Assembly (NCBI GenBank): GCA_006515795.1
Contig: VFMC01000012.1
Span: 1-10,542, forward strand
Origin: Acidimicrobiaceae bacterium
GTDB lineage: Bacteria > Actinomycetota > Acidimicrobiia > Acidimicrobiales > Ilumatobacteraceae
Direction of reading: 5' to 3'
DNA length: 10,542 bases
The number at the start of each line of letters is the position of its first letter. Position 1 is the stretch's first letter. The position numbers and the translations under genes are program-made. Below, in pieces: positions 1 to 5,560 of the stretch. The notes under the pieces are model-generated. The model saw nothing but the letters and a program-made list of their open reading frames with translations. It was not told where the DNA came from and ran no database searches.

Positions 1-1
1 G

Positions 2-67
2 CAGCAACCGGTGCGCTTCGTGGCCGAGTTGAGCATCATCGAGCGGTGGTCCGACGCCGACCACTGA
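2..67 (+). CDS. C-terminal tail of an unidentified protein (5' end outside window)
   Basis: Reading from base 2 gives 21 codons and a TGA stop at 65-67. The peptide ends ELSIIERWSDADH, a soluble, charged tail. The frame from base 3 stops within 30 bases, and the frame from base 1 reads through into arginine-rich sequence, so this frame is the most protein-like. I do not recognise the family, and the fragment is too short to assign. It lies on the same strand as the following small gene, about 80 bases upstream of it. It could also be chance open sequence. Confidence 0.35.
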   Translation, partial: QQPVRFVAELSIIERWSDADH

Positions 68-137
68 CGTGCCCAGGAATACGTGAAAGCAGGTGATGCG
101 TGGGTCGCGACCGGGGCAAGCCTCTCGGTTCGTTGGA

Positions 138-143
138 TATGCT
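138..143 (+). promoter_or_regulatory. Candidate -10 box (TATGCT) for a leaderless transcript
   Basis: TATGCT fits the actinobacterial TANNNT -10 pattern. It ends exactly 6 bases before the ATG at 150, the spacing expected if transcription begins at the A of the start codon. No Shine-Dalgarno-like purine run precedes that ATG, which agrees with leaderless translation. I see no good -35 hexamer. The motif is short and could occur by chance. Confidence 0.35.
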
Positions 144-149
144 GCGGTC

Positions 150-401
150 ATGTCGCTCTCGGACACCTCCACCACTACGGCAAGGGTGCGCTCCGAGGTG
201 TTCCGGACGATGACCGTCGCCGAGAAGTGGGCCGCGATCGAACAGATGAGCGAAGATGCGCGCCAGTTGGCCCGATGCGGGATCCGGTCTCGGCGACCGC
301 AGTACTCGCCCGAAGACGTCGAACACGCGCTTCACCGACTGCTCGTCGGCGATCACCTGGCCGACCGGGCTTGGCCCGACTTCCGGCCGCTTCGCCCGTG
401 A
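150..401 (+). CDS. Small conserved protein, presumed partner of the adjacent nucleotidyltransferase
   Basis: This 83-residue soluble protein begins MSLSDTS and has a helical core (residues about 20-45, AEKWAAIEQMSEDARQLA) followed by GIRSR and a C-terminal GDHLADRAWPDF segment. From memory, proteins of this shape commonly sit just upstream of an actinobacterial nucleotidyltransferase-fold gene, sometimes annotated as AbiEii-like. Here the TGA stop overlaps the GTG start of that gene (GTGA, 398-401), a typical translational-coupling junction. The ATG at 150 was chosen over the ATGs at 93 and 96 because the extra N-terminus (RGSRPGQASRF) looks non-coding and a candidate -10 box lies 6 bases upstream of 150. 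The function is unknown; an antitoxin-like or regulatory role is a guess. The gene is intact while its partner is broken. Confidence 0.7.
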   Translation: MSLSDTSTTTARVRSEVFRTMTVAEKWAAIEQMSEDARQLARCGIRSRRPQYSPEDVEHALHRLLVGDHLADRAWPDFRPLRP

Positions 402-1008
402 CGCTCACTGCGTTCTTGGCCGAGGTCGTGAAGCAGCTCGAGGAGGCATCGATCGACGAAGAAACACTCCAAGGAAATGACCGAGGCTGATGTGGCGGCG
501 TTGGTGGAGCGGCTCGACGCCGCTGTCGACGATGGCGAGGCGCGTGTCGTTGCCGGCGACGTGTTGGTCGAGTTGCGGGCCGCCGCCGCTGCGCGTCGAG
601 CGGCGGAGGAGCGGCTGGAGGCGGCGGTGAGGGCTGGTCGTGGGGTGTGATCGGTGCTCAATTGGGTATGACGCGTCAGGGTGCCCGTCAACACTTCGAG
701 CGACTCGTCGACACGTATGGAAAGTCGACTTGATCGTGCGCGAGACGCGCCCGTTCAGCGTCGTCGACTTCGCCAGGCGCAGACCGCTCGACGTGTCCGG
801 TGTGTCGGTCATGGTGGCAACCGCCGAGGATGTGTTGCTGACGAAGTTGGAGTGGGCGGTTCGTTCGGGCTCGTCGCGCCAAGTCGACGACGCCCGCGGC
901 ATCGTCGCCGTGCAAGGCGAGTCGTTGGACCGCGAATACATGACGCGTTGGGCAGCAGAGCTGGGCGTCGGTGATCTGCTCGACCAAGTCCTGGCCAGAC
1001 CCGAGTAG
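398..1008 (+). pseudogene. Nucleotidyltransferase-fold gene with its middle replaced
   Basis: Two pieces of one gene are visible. The first starts with GTG at 398, overlaps the preceding stop, and encodes about 20 residues (MTLTAFLAEVVKQLEEASI) resembling the first helix of small actinobacterial nucleotidyltransferase proteins. The second, frame from 715 to the TAG at 1006-1008, encodes 97 residues beginning VWKVDLIV, with VATAEDVLLTKLEW and RWAAELGVGDLLD typical of the C-terminal half. About 70-80 residues between them are missing, including where the catalytic G-S and D-x-D residues would lie, so the product should be inactive. The gap is filled by sequence encoding a helix-turn-helix protein. 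The first piece runs to a stop at 485-487. The family is recalled, not searched. The C-terminal match is convincing; the N-terminal piece is short and less certain. Confidence 0.65.
477..733 (+). pseudogene. Frameshifted helix-turn-helix DNA-binding protein, inserted in the nucleotidyltransferase gene
   Basis: An ATG at 477 opens a 57-codon frame (MTEADVAALVERLDAA...) that is alanine- and arginine-rich and helical, ending at the TGA at 648-650. Sequence in another frame, from 641 to the TGA at 731-733, continues with WGVIGAQLGMTRQGARQHF, a textbook helix-turn-helix of the W-x-x-I-G-x-x-L-G-x-T-R-Q type. Joined, the two parts make an 80-90-residue small HTH protein of a kind common in actinobacteria. 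The usual sequence at the join is A-G-R-S-W. Here the Ser codon and one further base are missing, so a 4-base deletion (CGTTCGTGG to CGTGG) would explain both defects. The start is uncertain: AAGGA sits only one base before the ATG. The gene is probably not functional unless a programmed shift or sequencing error is involved. Confidence 0.6.
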
Positions 1009-1130
1009 CGGGCCGACGCCCAGCGAACCGGCCGATGAACAGGTGCGCCCCGCCGTCCGTGGCGAACGTTGTCGTCATCGGCGGAACCGGAGCGTCTCTT
1101 ACGAACGACTTCACGATTGATATGCATAGA

Positions 1131-1136
1131 TAGACT
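1131..1136 (+). promoter_or_regulatory. Candidate -10 box (TAGACT) upstream of folB-folK
   Basis: A short AT-richer patch (1111-1136) interrupts the GC-rich background between the broken nucleotidyltransferase and folB-folK. It contains TAGACT, which fits TANNNT. The next ATG (1143) lies exactly 6 bases downstream, as at the 138-143 box. Other hexamers in the patch (CATAGA at 1125) could serve instead. No clear -35 is seen. Confidence 0.35.
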
Positions 1137-1142
1137 CGGCCC

Positions 1143-1193
1143 ATGAATCGTGAGGCAACGCTTGTCAGATCGAATTGCTGGAACGAGAGGTGA
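1143..1193 (+). other. Possible 16-codon leader ORF before folB-folK
   Basis: The ATG at 1143 opens 16 codons (MNREATLVRSNCWNER) ending at the TGA at 1191-1193, four bases before the folB-folK start. Its stop overlaps the end of the Shine-Dalgarno region of the downstream gene. Together with the -10-like box 6 bases upstream, this resembles a leaderless leader peptide that could couple translation to folB. Nothing else supports it, and ORFs this short arise by chance. Confidence 0.25.
1185..1190 (+). promoter_or_regulatory. Shine-Dalgarno site deciding the folB-folK start
   Basis: GAGAGG lies 7 bases before the ATG at 1198. No comparable site precedes the possible in-frame start at 1150. The site therefore favours 1198, where the protein begins MTNTPFDRIEVRGL, as expected for FolB. 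Confidence 0.6.
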
Positions 1194-1197
1194 CCGC

Positions 1198-2070
1198 ATG
1201 ACCAATACCCCGTTCGACCGGATCGAGGTTCGCGGTCTCGTCGTGACCACAGTTGTTGGAACGCTCGCCCATGAGCGCGAAATCGCCCAACCGATCAGGA
1301 TCGACCTCGACCTCCATGTAAATCTTCGCGAGGCAGGCCGAACTGATGATCTGGCCGATACGACGAACTACGGCGACGTAGCAGAGCGAGTCGCGATGGC
1401 TGTACGAGGCGCGAAGGATGTGCTGCTCGAGCGGTTGGCCGACCGTATCGCCAGGGTGGCGCTCACGATCGAGCGCGTCGAGTCGGTCGACGTCACCGTC
1501 ACGAAGCTGAGGCCGCCAATTCCGGAGCATCTGGAGAGCACGGGTGTGCGGATCCATCGACAGCGCACCGACTACGAGGCGGCGGTTGGTGATCCTCACG
1601 TGGCGATCGTCGCACTCGGATCGAACCTGGGTGATCGCGAGGCGTTCCTTCGCGGCGCGCTAGTGGCGCTGCGCGATGTGCACGCGATGTCACAGGTCTA
1701 CGAGACCGACCCGGTCGGTGGCCCCGGCGGCCAGCAGCCGTTCTTCAACATGGTCGCCGCCATTCACACTGTTCTCGATCCCTATGCGTTTCTGCGCCGA
1801 TGCCAGCAGATCGAGGGCGAGGCGCAACGGCAACGCGTCGAGCATTGGGGTCCGCGAACTCTGGACATCGATGTCCTGTTCTTCGACGACATCCGCATCG
1901 ACGATCCTCGGCTGACCATTCCGCATCCACGACTCGGCGAGCGCCGGTTCGTGCTCGCGCCGCTGTCAGAGGTGGCTCTCGAGCGATGCCCGCCCGAATG
2001 GGCCTCGGTGCTTCCTCCCTTGGGTGTATACCCACGTGGACCCCTCGTGTGGCTGGCAAACGATGCATGA
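1198..2070 (+). CDS. folBK: FolB-FolK fusion: dihydroneopterin aldolase / HPPK
   Basis: This 290-residue cytosolic protein combines two consecutive steps of folate synthesis. Residues 1-120 are dihydroneopterin aldolase, which converts 7,8-dihydroneopterin to 6-hydroxymethyl-7,8-dihydropterin. Landmarks are GTLAHERE (21-28), DTTNYGD (54-60) and the K103 region VTKLRPPIP. Residues about 134-290 are 6-hydroxymethyl-dihydropterin pyrophosphokinase: GSNLGDRE (141-148), YETDPVGGPGG (168-178) with QQPFFN, WGPRTLDIDVLFFDD (217-231) whose D223 and D225 match the Mg-ATP-binding D-x-D, and IPHPRLGERRFVLAPL (241-256). Both domains look full length and intact. The linker, around RQRTDYEAAVGD, is very short. 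folB and folK are usually adjacent separate genes in actinobacteria, and fusions are known elsewhere. The gene converges on the FolP-like gene, leaving one base between the stop codons. Confidence 0.93.
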   Translation: MTNTPFDRIEVRGLVVTTVVGTLAHEREIAQPIRIDLDLHVNLREAGRTDDLADTTNYGDVAERVAMAVRGAKDVLLERLADRIARVALTIERVESVDVTVTKLRPPIPEHLESTGVRIHRQRTDYEAAVGDPHVAIVALGSNLGDREAFLRGALVALRDVHAMSQVYETDPVGGPGGQQPFFNMVAAIHTVLDPYAFLRRCQQIEGEAQRQRVEHWGPRTLDIDVLFFDDIRIDDPRLTIPHPRLGERRFVLAPLSEVALERCPPEWASVLPPLGVYPRGPLVWLANDA

Positions 2071-2071
2071 G

Positions 2072-2824
2072 TCATTCGGCGAGGCCGATGAGTGCCTCGA
2101 TGGCCCGCACCCGCTTCGGATGGTGCACACGCCCGAACTCGGGTTGCTGACGGACGACGAGCTCGAGCAGCTCATCATGCTGGACGGTGCGCTTCCACGG
2201 CAGTGCCACGTAGATCGGAAGGTTGAAGCGGCGCAGCTCCCCCAACCGGGTGTAGACCTCCTTCTGGTACGAGTAGCGCTGCTCCCACGGCCAGTTCGGC
2301 GGCGCGAAGCCGGTACCGGGATCGAGGATGCACCGCTCGCGCATGCCGTAGCGGGCAGCGGTTGCGAGGCGCGCTTCGAAGAACTCGATGATCGCCCCAA
2401 CCGGGTCGTGTTCCACCACCTTCAGGGTGCGCGGGTCCGGGCCCGACAGGAACGGCACAACGACCGCCACGCGATGCTCAGCCGCCACCGCCCACATCGC
2501 CTCGGCCTGCATACCGTCGGCCGCGTTGAGCACCGTTGCTCCGGCCTCCAAAGCGCGTCGGGCGACCTCAGGCCGCCATGTGTCCACACTCACGGCGGCC
2601 CCAAGCGACACGATCGCAGGCAGCACCTCCTGCAGCCGCCGCCACTCCACCTCCCAGTCGACGACCTCGGCGATGTCGGTGGAGCCCTGCCCTCCGACGT
2701 CAATCGCGTCAGCACCATCCGCAAGCAACCGACGCGCCCGCTGCAGTGCCTCGTCCGCCGTGCCGACGATGGACTCTGCGTGCAGCGAATCAGGACTGGC
2801 ATTGACCACACCGAACAGGCGCAT
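2072..2824 (-). CDS. Divergent dihydropteroate synthase-like protein (FolP/FolP2-like)
   Basis: This 250-residue TIM-barrel protein of the dihydropteroate synthase family normally joins p-aminobenzoate to 6-hydroxymethyl-dihydropterin pyrophosphate. Family motifs in order: VVNASPDSL (6-14; usual NxTPDSF), DVGGQGS (42-48; usual DIGGES), SVDTWRPEVA (79-88), LNAADG (99-104; usual ND), and DPGTGF (168-173). The C-terminal third departs strongly. The usual S-R-K-S-F is replaced by LPWKRT (208-213), which keeps one lysine (K211). No clear C-terminal R-x-H is present, and a Trp/Tyr-rich segment NWPWEQRYSYQKE (177-189) is added. DVGG and SVDTWR recall mycobacterial FolP2 (Rv1207), which was reported to lack DHPS activity and also lies next to gpgS. 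The neighbouring folB-folK argues for a real folate role, so activity is open. The start at 2824 has GGTAGG about 9 bases upstream; 2863 is a weaker option. Confidence 0.85.
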   Translation of the reverse strand: MRLFGVVNASPDSLHAESIVGTADEALQRARRLLADGADAIDVGGQGSTDIAEVVDWEVEWRRLQEVLPAIVSLGAAVSVDTWRPEVARRALEAGATVLNAADGMQAEAMWAVAAEHRVAVVVPFLSGPDPRTLKVVEHDPVGAIIEFFEARLATAARYGMRERCILDPGTGFAPPNWPWEQRYSYQKEVYTRLGELRRFNLPIYVALPWKRTVQHDELLELVVRQQPEFGRVHHPKRVRAIEALIGLAE

Positions 2825-2861
2825 GCCGGGCAACCTACCGAGCCTCGACCGGATCGGGGGC

Positions 2862-3761
2862 ATGTCGTCGATGAGGTCTGAGACGATACGTACCTTCGCC
2901 ACCGACGGATGGACCGCGGAGCGGATCGTCGAAGCCAAGGGTGGGCAGTCGATCACGCTCTGCTTCCCTTGCCGCGACGAAGCGGCAACCATTGGAGAGC
3001 TGGTCACTACCGCTCGTCGACATCTCGTCGACGACATCGGACTGGTCGACGAGCTCCTCGTGCTCGATGACCGCTCGACCGACGACACAAACCTGGTCGC
3101 CGCCATGGCCGGGGCCACCGTCATCGCCATCGACGACGTTCATGCCGACCACGGACCCGGCCACGGGAAGGGCAACGCGCTGTGGGCTGCACTCGTAGCG
3201 AGCCACGGTGACCTCATCGTGTGGTGCGACGGCGACGTCACGTCGTTCACACCGGATTGGGTGCTGCGTCTCCTTGCTCCACTGATCGCCGATGACGATG
3301 TCAACCTCGTCAAGGCGATGTACCACCGGCCGACCTCGTCCGGCGGCGGAGGGCGGACCACCGAGCTCGTGGCACGCCCGCTGCTGTCGCTCCTTGCACC
3401 GGCCCTTGCCGGGCTCGCCCAACCACTTTCGGGCGAGTTCGCCGGCCGCCGAAGCGCACTCGAGGCGATCCCGTTCGTCCAAGGCTGGGGCGTCGAGATC
3501 GCCATGCTCATAGATCTCGCCGACACCTTCGGTACGGGCACCATCACTCAGGTCGACCTCGGCGAGCGACACCACCGACATCGGAACCTTCACGCTCTAT
3601 CCGTGCAGGCGGCCGAAGTCATGGCCACGGTGCTCAGTCGACTCGACGTCAGCTCACGGGGCGGACTCGACATGAATGCGCCCACTCTCACGCGGACGGA
3701 TGGTTCCACGGTTCCACTCAACCTCAACGAACGACCCCCCGCACGTTCTATCCGTCGCTGA
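2862..3761 (+). CDS. gpgS: Glucosyl-3-phosphoglycerate synthase (GT81 family)
   Basis: This 299-residue cytosolic GT-A glycosyltransferase transfers glucose from an NDP-glucose to 3-phosphoglycerate. The product leads to glucosylglycerate and, in mycobacteria, to methylglucose lipopolysaccharide. Motifs in order: FPCRDEAATIGE (35-46), LDDRSTDDT (68-76), GKGNALW (102-108), metal-binding DGD (123-125; DSD in M. tuberculosis), LVKAMYHRP (149-157), GGGGRTTELVARPLL (161-175), QPLSGEFAGRR (187-197), GWGVEIAMLIDL (208-219) and DLGERHHRHR (232-241), where H238 matches catalytic-site His258 of the M. tuberculosis enzyme. The C-terminal VPLNLNERPP also matches the family. The loop before GGGGR is shorter than in mycobacteria. 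The start could equally be ATG 2871. Only 37 bases separate it from the divergent FolP-like start, so the promoters must overlap the opposing genes. Confidence 0.92.
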   Translation: MSSMRSETIRTFATDGWTAERIVEAKGGQSITLCFPCRDEAATIGELVTTARRHLVDDIGLVDELLVLDDRSTDDTNLVAAMAGATVIAIDDVHADHGPGHGKGNALWAALVASHGDLIVWCDGDVTSFTPDWVLRLLAPLIADDDVNLVKAMYHRPTSSGGGGRTTELVARPLLSLLAPALAGLAQPLSGEFAGRRSALEAIPFVQGWGVEIAMLIDLADTFGTGTITQVDLGERHHRHRNLHALSVQAAEVMATVLSRLDVSSRGGLDMNAPTLTRTDGSTVPLNLNERPPARSIRR

Positions 3762-3784
3762 CAGGCCACGATGACCGACAGGAA

Positions 3785-5560
3785 TCACGACCCGGTCCGG
3801 TCCGGCGGTTGTCGGCGGCAAGCGGTGGCGACCTCGTCGACATCGCCATTTCGGTCGAGCACGACCCCATATATTTCCGCCGCCCGCCCGCTGGTGACCC
3901 AACCCTGGGCCACATCATCGGCCACATGCTGTGCGTCGCGCCGCAGGGGATCGCCGTAACCTCCCCCGCCATTCGTGAGCGCGACGAGGCTTTGCCCTTC
4001 GGCAACGACGACCGGTCCGCACACATCGATGGCGACTAGTCCGTCGCCATCTCGGAGGAACTGGTGCGACTGTCCACCCGCCGAGCCCCCACGTGCGCCG
4101 GCCATCGGATTGACCGCGCCGTCATTCGCGTATATCGCCTCGAACGAGCAGTCGAGAGGACCGTACTCCACCATCAATCCGGGAGCGCCACGGTGCATTC
4201 CAGCGCCCTCGCTGTCGATGGCGAGGCGGCGGACGTGCACTACGATTGGATGCTTCAGCTCGTCGATCTCGACGCTGTCGAGGAGGAGGGCCCCGCCGCT
4301 GCCCAGGTCGTCCTGAGTGAGCCAGCCGTCGGCGTGTGGGCCGCCCGGGCCACCGTTGGTGCCCAGGAACAGCTGATTGACGTAGGAACCGTTGCCTTGG
4401 CGAGGGTCGCGCCCCGAGATGACTGCCTCCGCCGGCGACATTCCGGTGCCGACCTCGGCGAGACCGATACCCTCGCCGATCTCGGCCATTGCCCGCTGGA
4501 CGACGTTGCCGAGGCGACTCGACAGGTTGGTCGTTGCCGCAGAGCAACTCGCTGGATGCCGAGCGATGCCGACGACGCAGTTCTCCCGGAGGCGGATGTG
4601 GATCCTGCGGAAGCTGCCCTGGTTGTGCGGCACGGTGTGGTCGATGCTGTTGAAGATGCCAATCATCGCCGCGGTCCTCGACGTCGCCTCGCTGAGGTTC
4701 AGGCCCGATGGCACGCAGTCGATGTTGTCGCGCAGATCGACGTCGATGATCCCTTCGACGGGATCGACCTCCACGGTCACCGAGACCGGAATGCCATCGG
4801 GAACGCCGGGGAATGGGTCGTGAGCAGTAGTTGCCGTTACGCGTGCGGCCGGCAGCGCCTGGATCACCGCCTTCATCCGGCCCTCGCTGTAGTCGAACCA
4901 ATCACTGCTGAAGTCCTCGAGAGCCTCCCACCCGATTTCGTCGGCAAGTTGGAGCACCGCTCGCTCACCGATCCGGACCGTGCCCATCAGCGCGAGGTAG
5001 TCGCCCCACCACTGCTCGGGAACCCTGATTCGCATCTCGCACATCCGAATGATGTCTTTGCAGTCCTCGTACTCGCGCTGCACCTGAACGACCGGGAAGA
5101 TCAGGGCGCCTTCCTCGTAGATGTCGCGAGCGCTCGCCATGTAAGTGGTTGGGACGGAGTTGCCACAGTCGGCTTGATGGGCCTTGGCCAAAACGGTGAA
5201 GCGATGACGACCATCGCGATCCACAACCGGGACCAACAGCGAATGATCCGCTGCATGTGTGTTGCCGTGATACGGGGAGTTGTGCAGGAACGCATCACCC
5301 GCATGCAGGTCCGGGTAGAACTCGAGCAACGATCGCGCTTGCAGGTCTGGGCCACCCATCACGTGGATCGGAGGGCTCTGGGCAGCCATCAAGATGTCGC
5401 CCGGGGCGGTGAGAACACAGCACGAGAAGTCACGTGCGGTGTTCAACACACCTGAACGTCCCGAACGGGCCAAGGTGTTCTGCATCTTGCGCACGATGGC
5501 CTGAAATCGGTGACTGAGCACGGCCAGTTGGGCGCCGTCAAAGCGTCGTTCGCTGTTCAT
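3785..5560 (-). CDS. hyuB: HyuB-type subunit, hydantoinase B/oxoprolinase family
   Basis: This 591-residue protein is the beta subunit of an ATP-dependent hydantoinase/oxoprolinase/carboxylase-type complex, acting with the HyuA subunit encoded just upstream. Family landmarks are the N-terminal HRFQAIVRKMQNTL helix, HNSPYHGNTHAADHS (93-107; usual NDPYxGGTH), HQADCGN (128-134), DIYEEGALIFPV (146-157) and N-x-G-S around HNQGSFRRI. Further on come GAGMHRGAPGL (usual GAGxxRGGxG), GGSAGG and a full C-terminus from about residue 531, GGGGYGDPLRRD then SGRAAEIYGVVL. Length and motif order match the family with no break. The ATG overlaps the hyuA stop by four bases (ATGA, 5557-5560), so the subunits are probably translationally coupled and made in equal amounts. 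The substrate cannot be read from sequence: N-methylhydantoin, 5-oxoproline, caprolactam and acetophenone-type enzymes all belong here. The gene ends 23 bases from the convergent gpgS stop, with no visible terminator. Confidence 0.9.
   Translation of the reverse strand: MNSERRFDGAQLAVLSHRFQAIVRKMQNTLARSGRSGVLNTARDFSCCVLTAPGDILMAAQSPPIHVMGGPDLQARSLLEFYPDLHAGDAFLHNSPYHGNTHAADHSLLVPVVDRDGRHRFTVLAKAHQADCGNSVPTTYMASARDIYEEGALIFPVVQVQREYEDCKDIIRMCEMRIRVPEQWWGDYLALMGTVRIGERAVLQLADEIGWEALEDFSSDWFDYSEGRMKAVIQALPAARVTATTAHDPFPGVPDGIPVSVTVEVDPVEGIIDVDLRDNIDCVPSGLNLSEATSRTAAMIGIFNSIDHTVPHNQGSFRRIHIRLRENCVVGIARHPASCSAATTNLSSRLGNVVQRAMAEIGEGIGLAEVGTGMSPAEAVISGRDPRQGNGSYVNQLFLGTNGGPGGPHADGWLTQDDLGSGGALLLDSVEIDELKHPIVVHVRRLAIDSEGAGMHRGAPGLMVEYGPLDCSFEAIYANDGAVNPMAGARGGSAGGQSHQFLRDGDGLVAIDVCGPVVVAEGQSLVALTNGGGGYGDPLRRDAQHVADDVAQGWVTSGRAAEIYGVVLDRNGDVDEVATACRRQPPDRTGS

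Noticed and set aside
640..714. GTG at 640 as the real start of the C-terminal nucleotidyltransferase piece
   Set aside because: Residues before VWKVDL (MGCDRCSIGYDASG...) resemble no family. The same bases read in another frame give a convincing helix-turn-helix, so this stretch is inserted sequence.
1056..1085. CCGCCG...CGGCGG pair after the broken nucleotidyltransferase as a terminator
   Set aside because: A six-base stem with a very long loop and no following T-run is not a credible rho-independent terminator.
405..1250. Long minus-strand open frame of 281 codons
   Set aside because: It runs antisense to the small accessory genes, is rich in Arg/Ser/Thr with no domain-like pattern, and crosses the start of folB-folK. 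It is a GC-driven shadow.
2024..2881. Plus-strand open frame of 285 codons opposite the FolP-like gene
   Set aside because: The minus-strand frame has recognisable DHPS-family motifs throughout, while this one is His/Arg-rich with no family resemblance and overlaps both folB-folK and gpgS.
3762..3784. Terminator between convergent gpgS and hyuB
   Set aside because: The 23-base gap contains no stem-loop or T-run. The repeated CCGGT nearby lies inside hyuB and does not form a proper hairpin.
4064..5455. Plus-strand open frame of 463 codons opposite hyuB
   Set aside because: It is fully antisense to a clear HyuB protein, with no start signal and no recognisable motif. High GC makes the opposite frame open.
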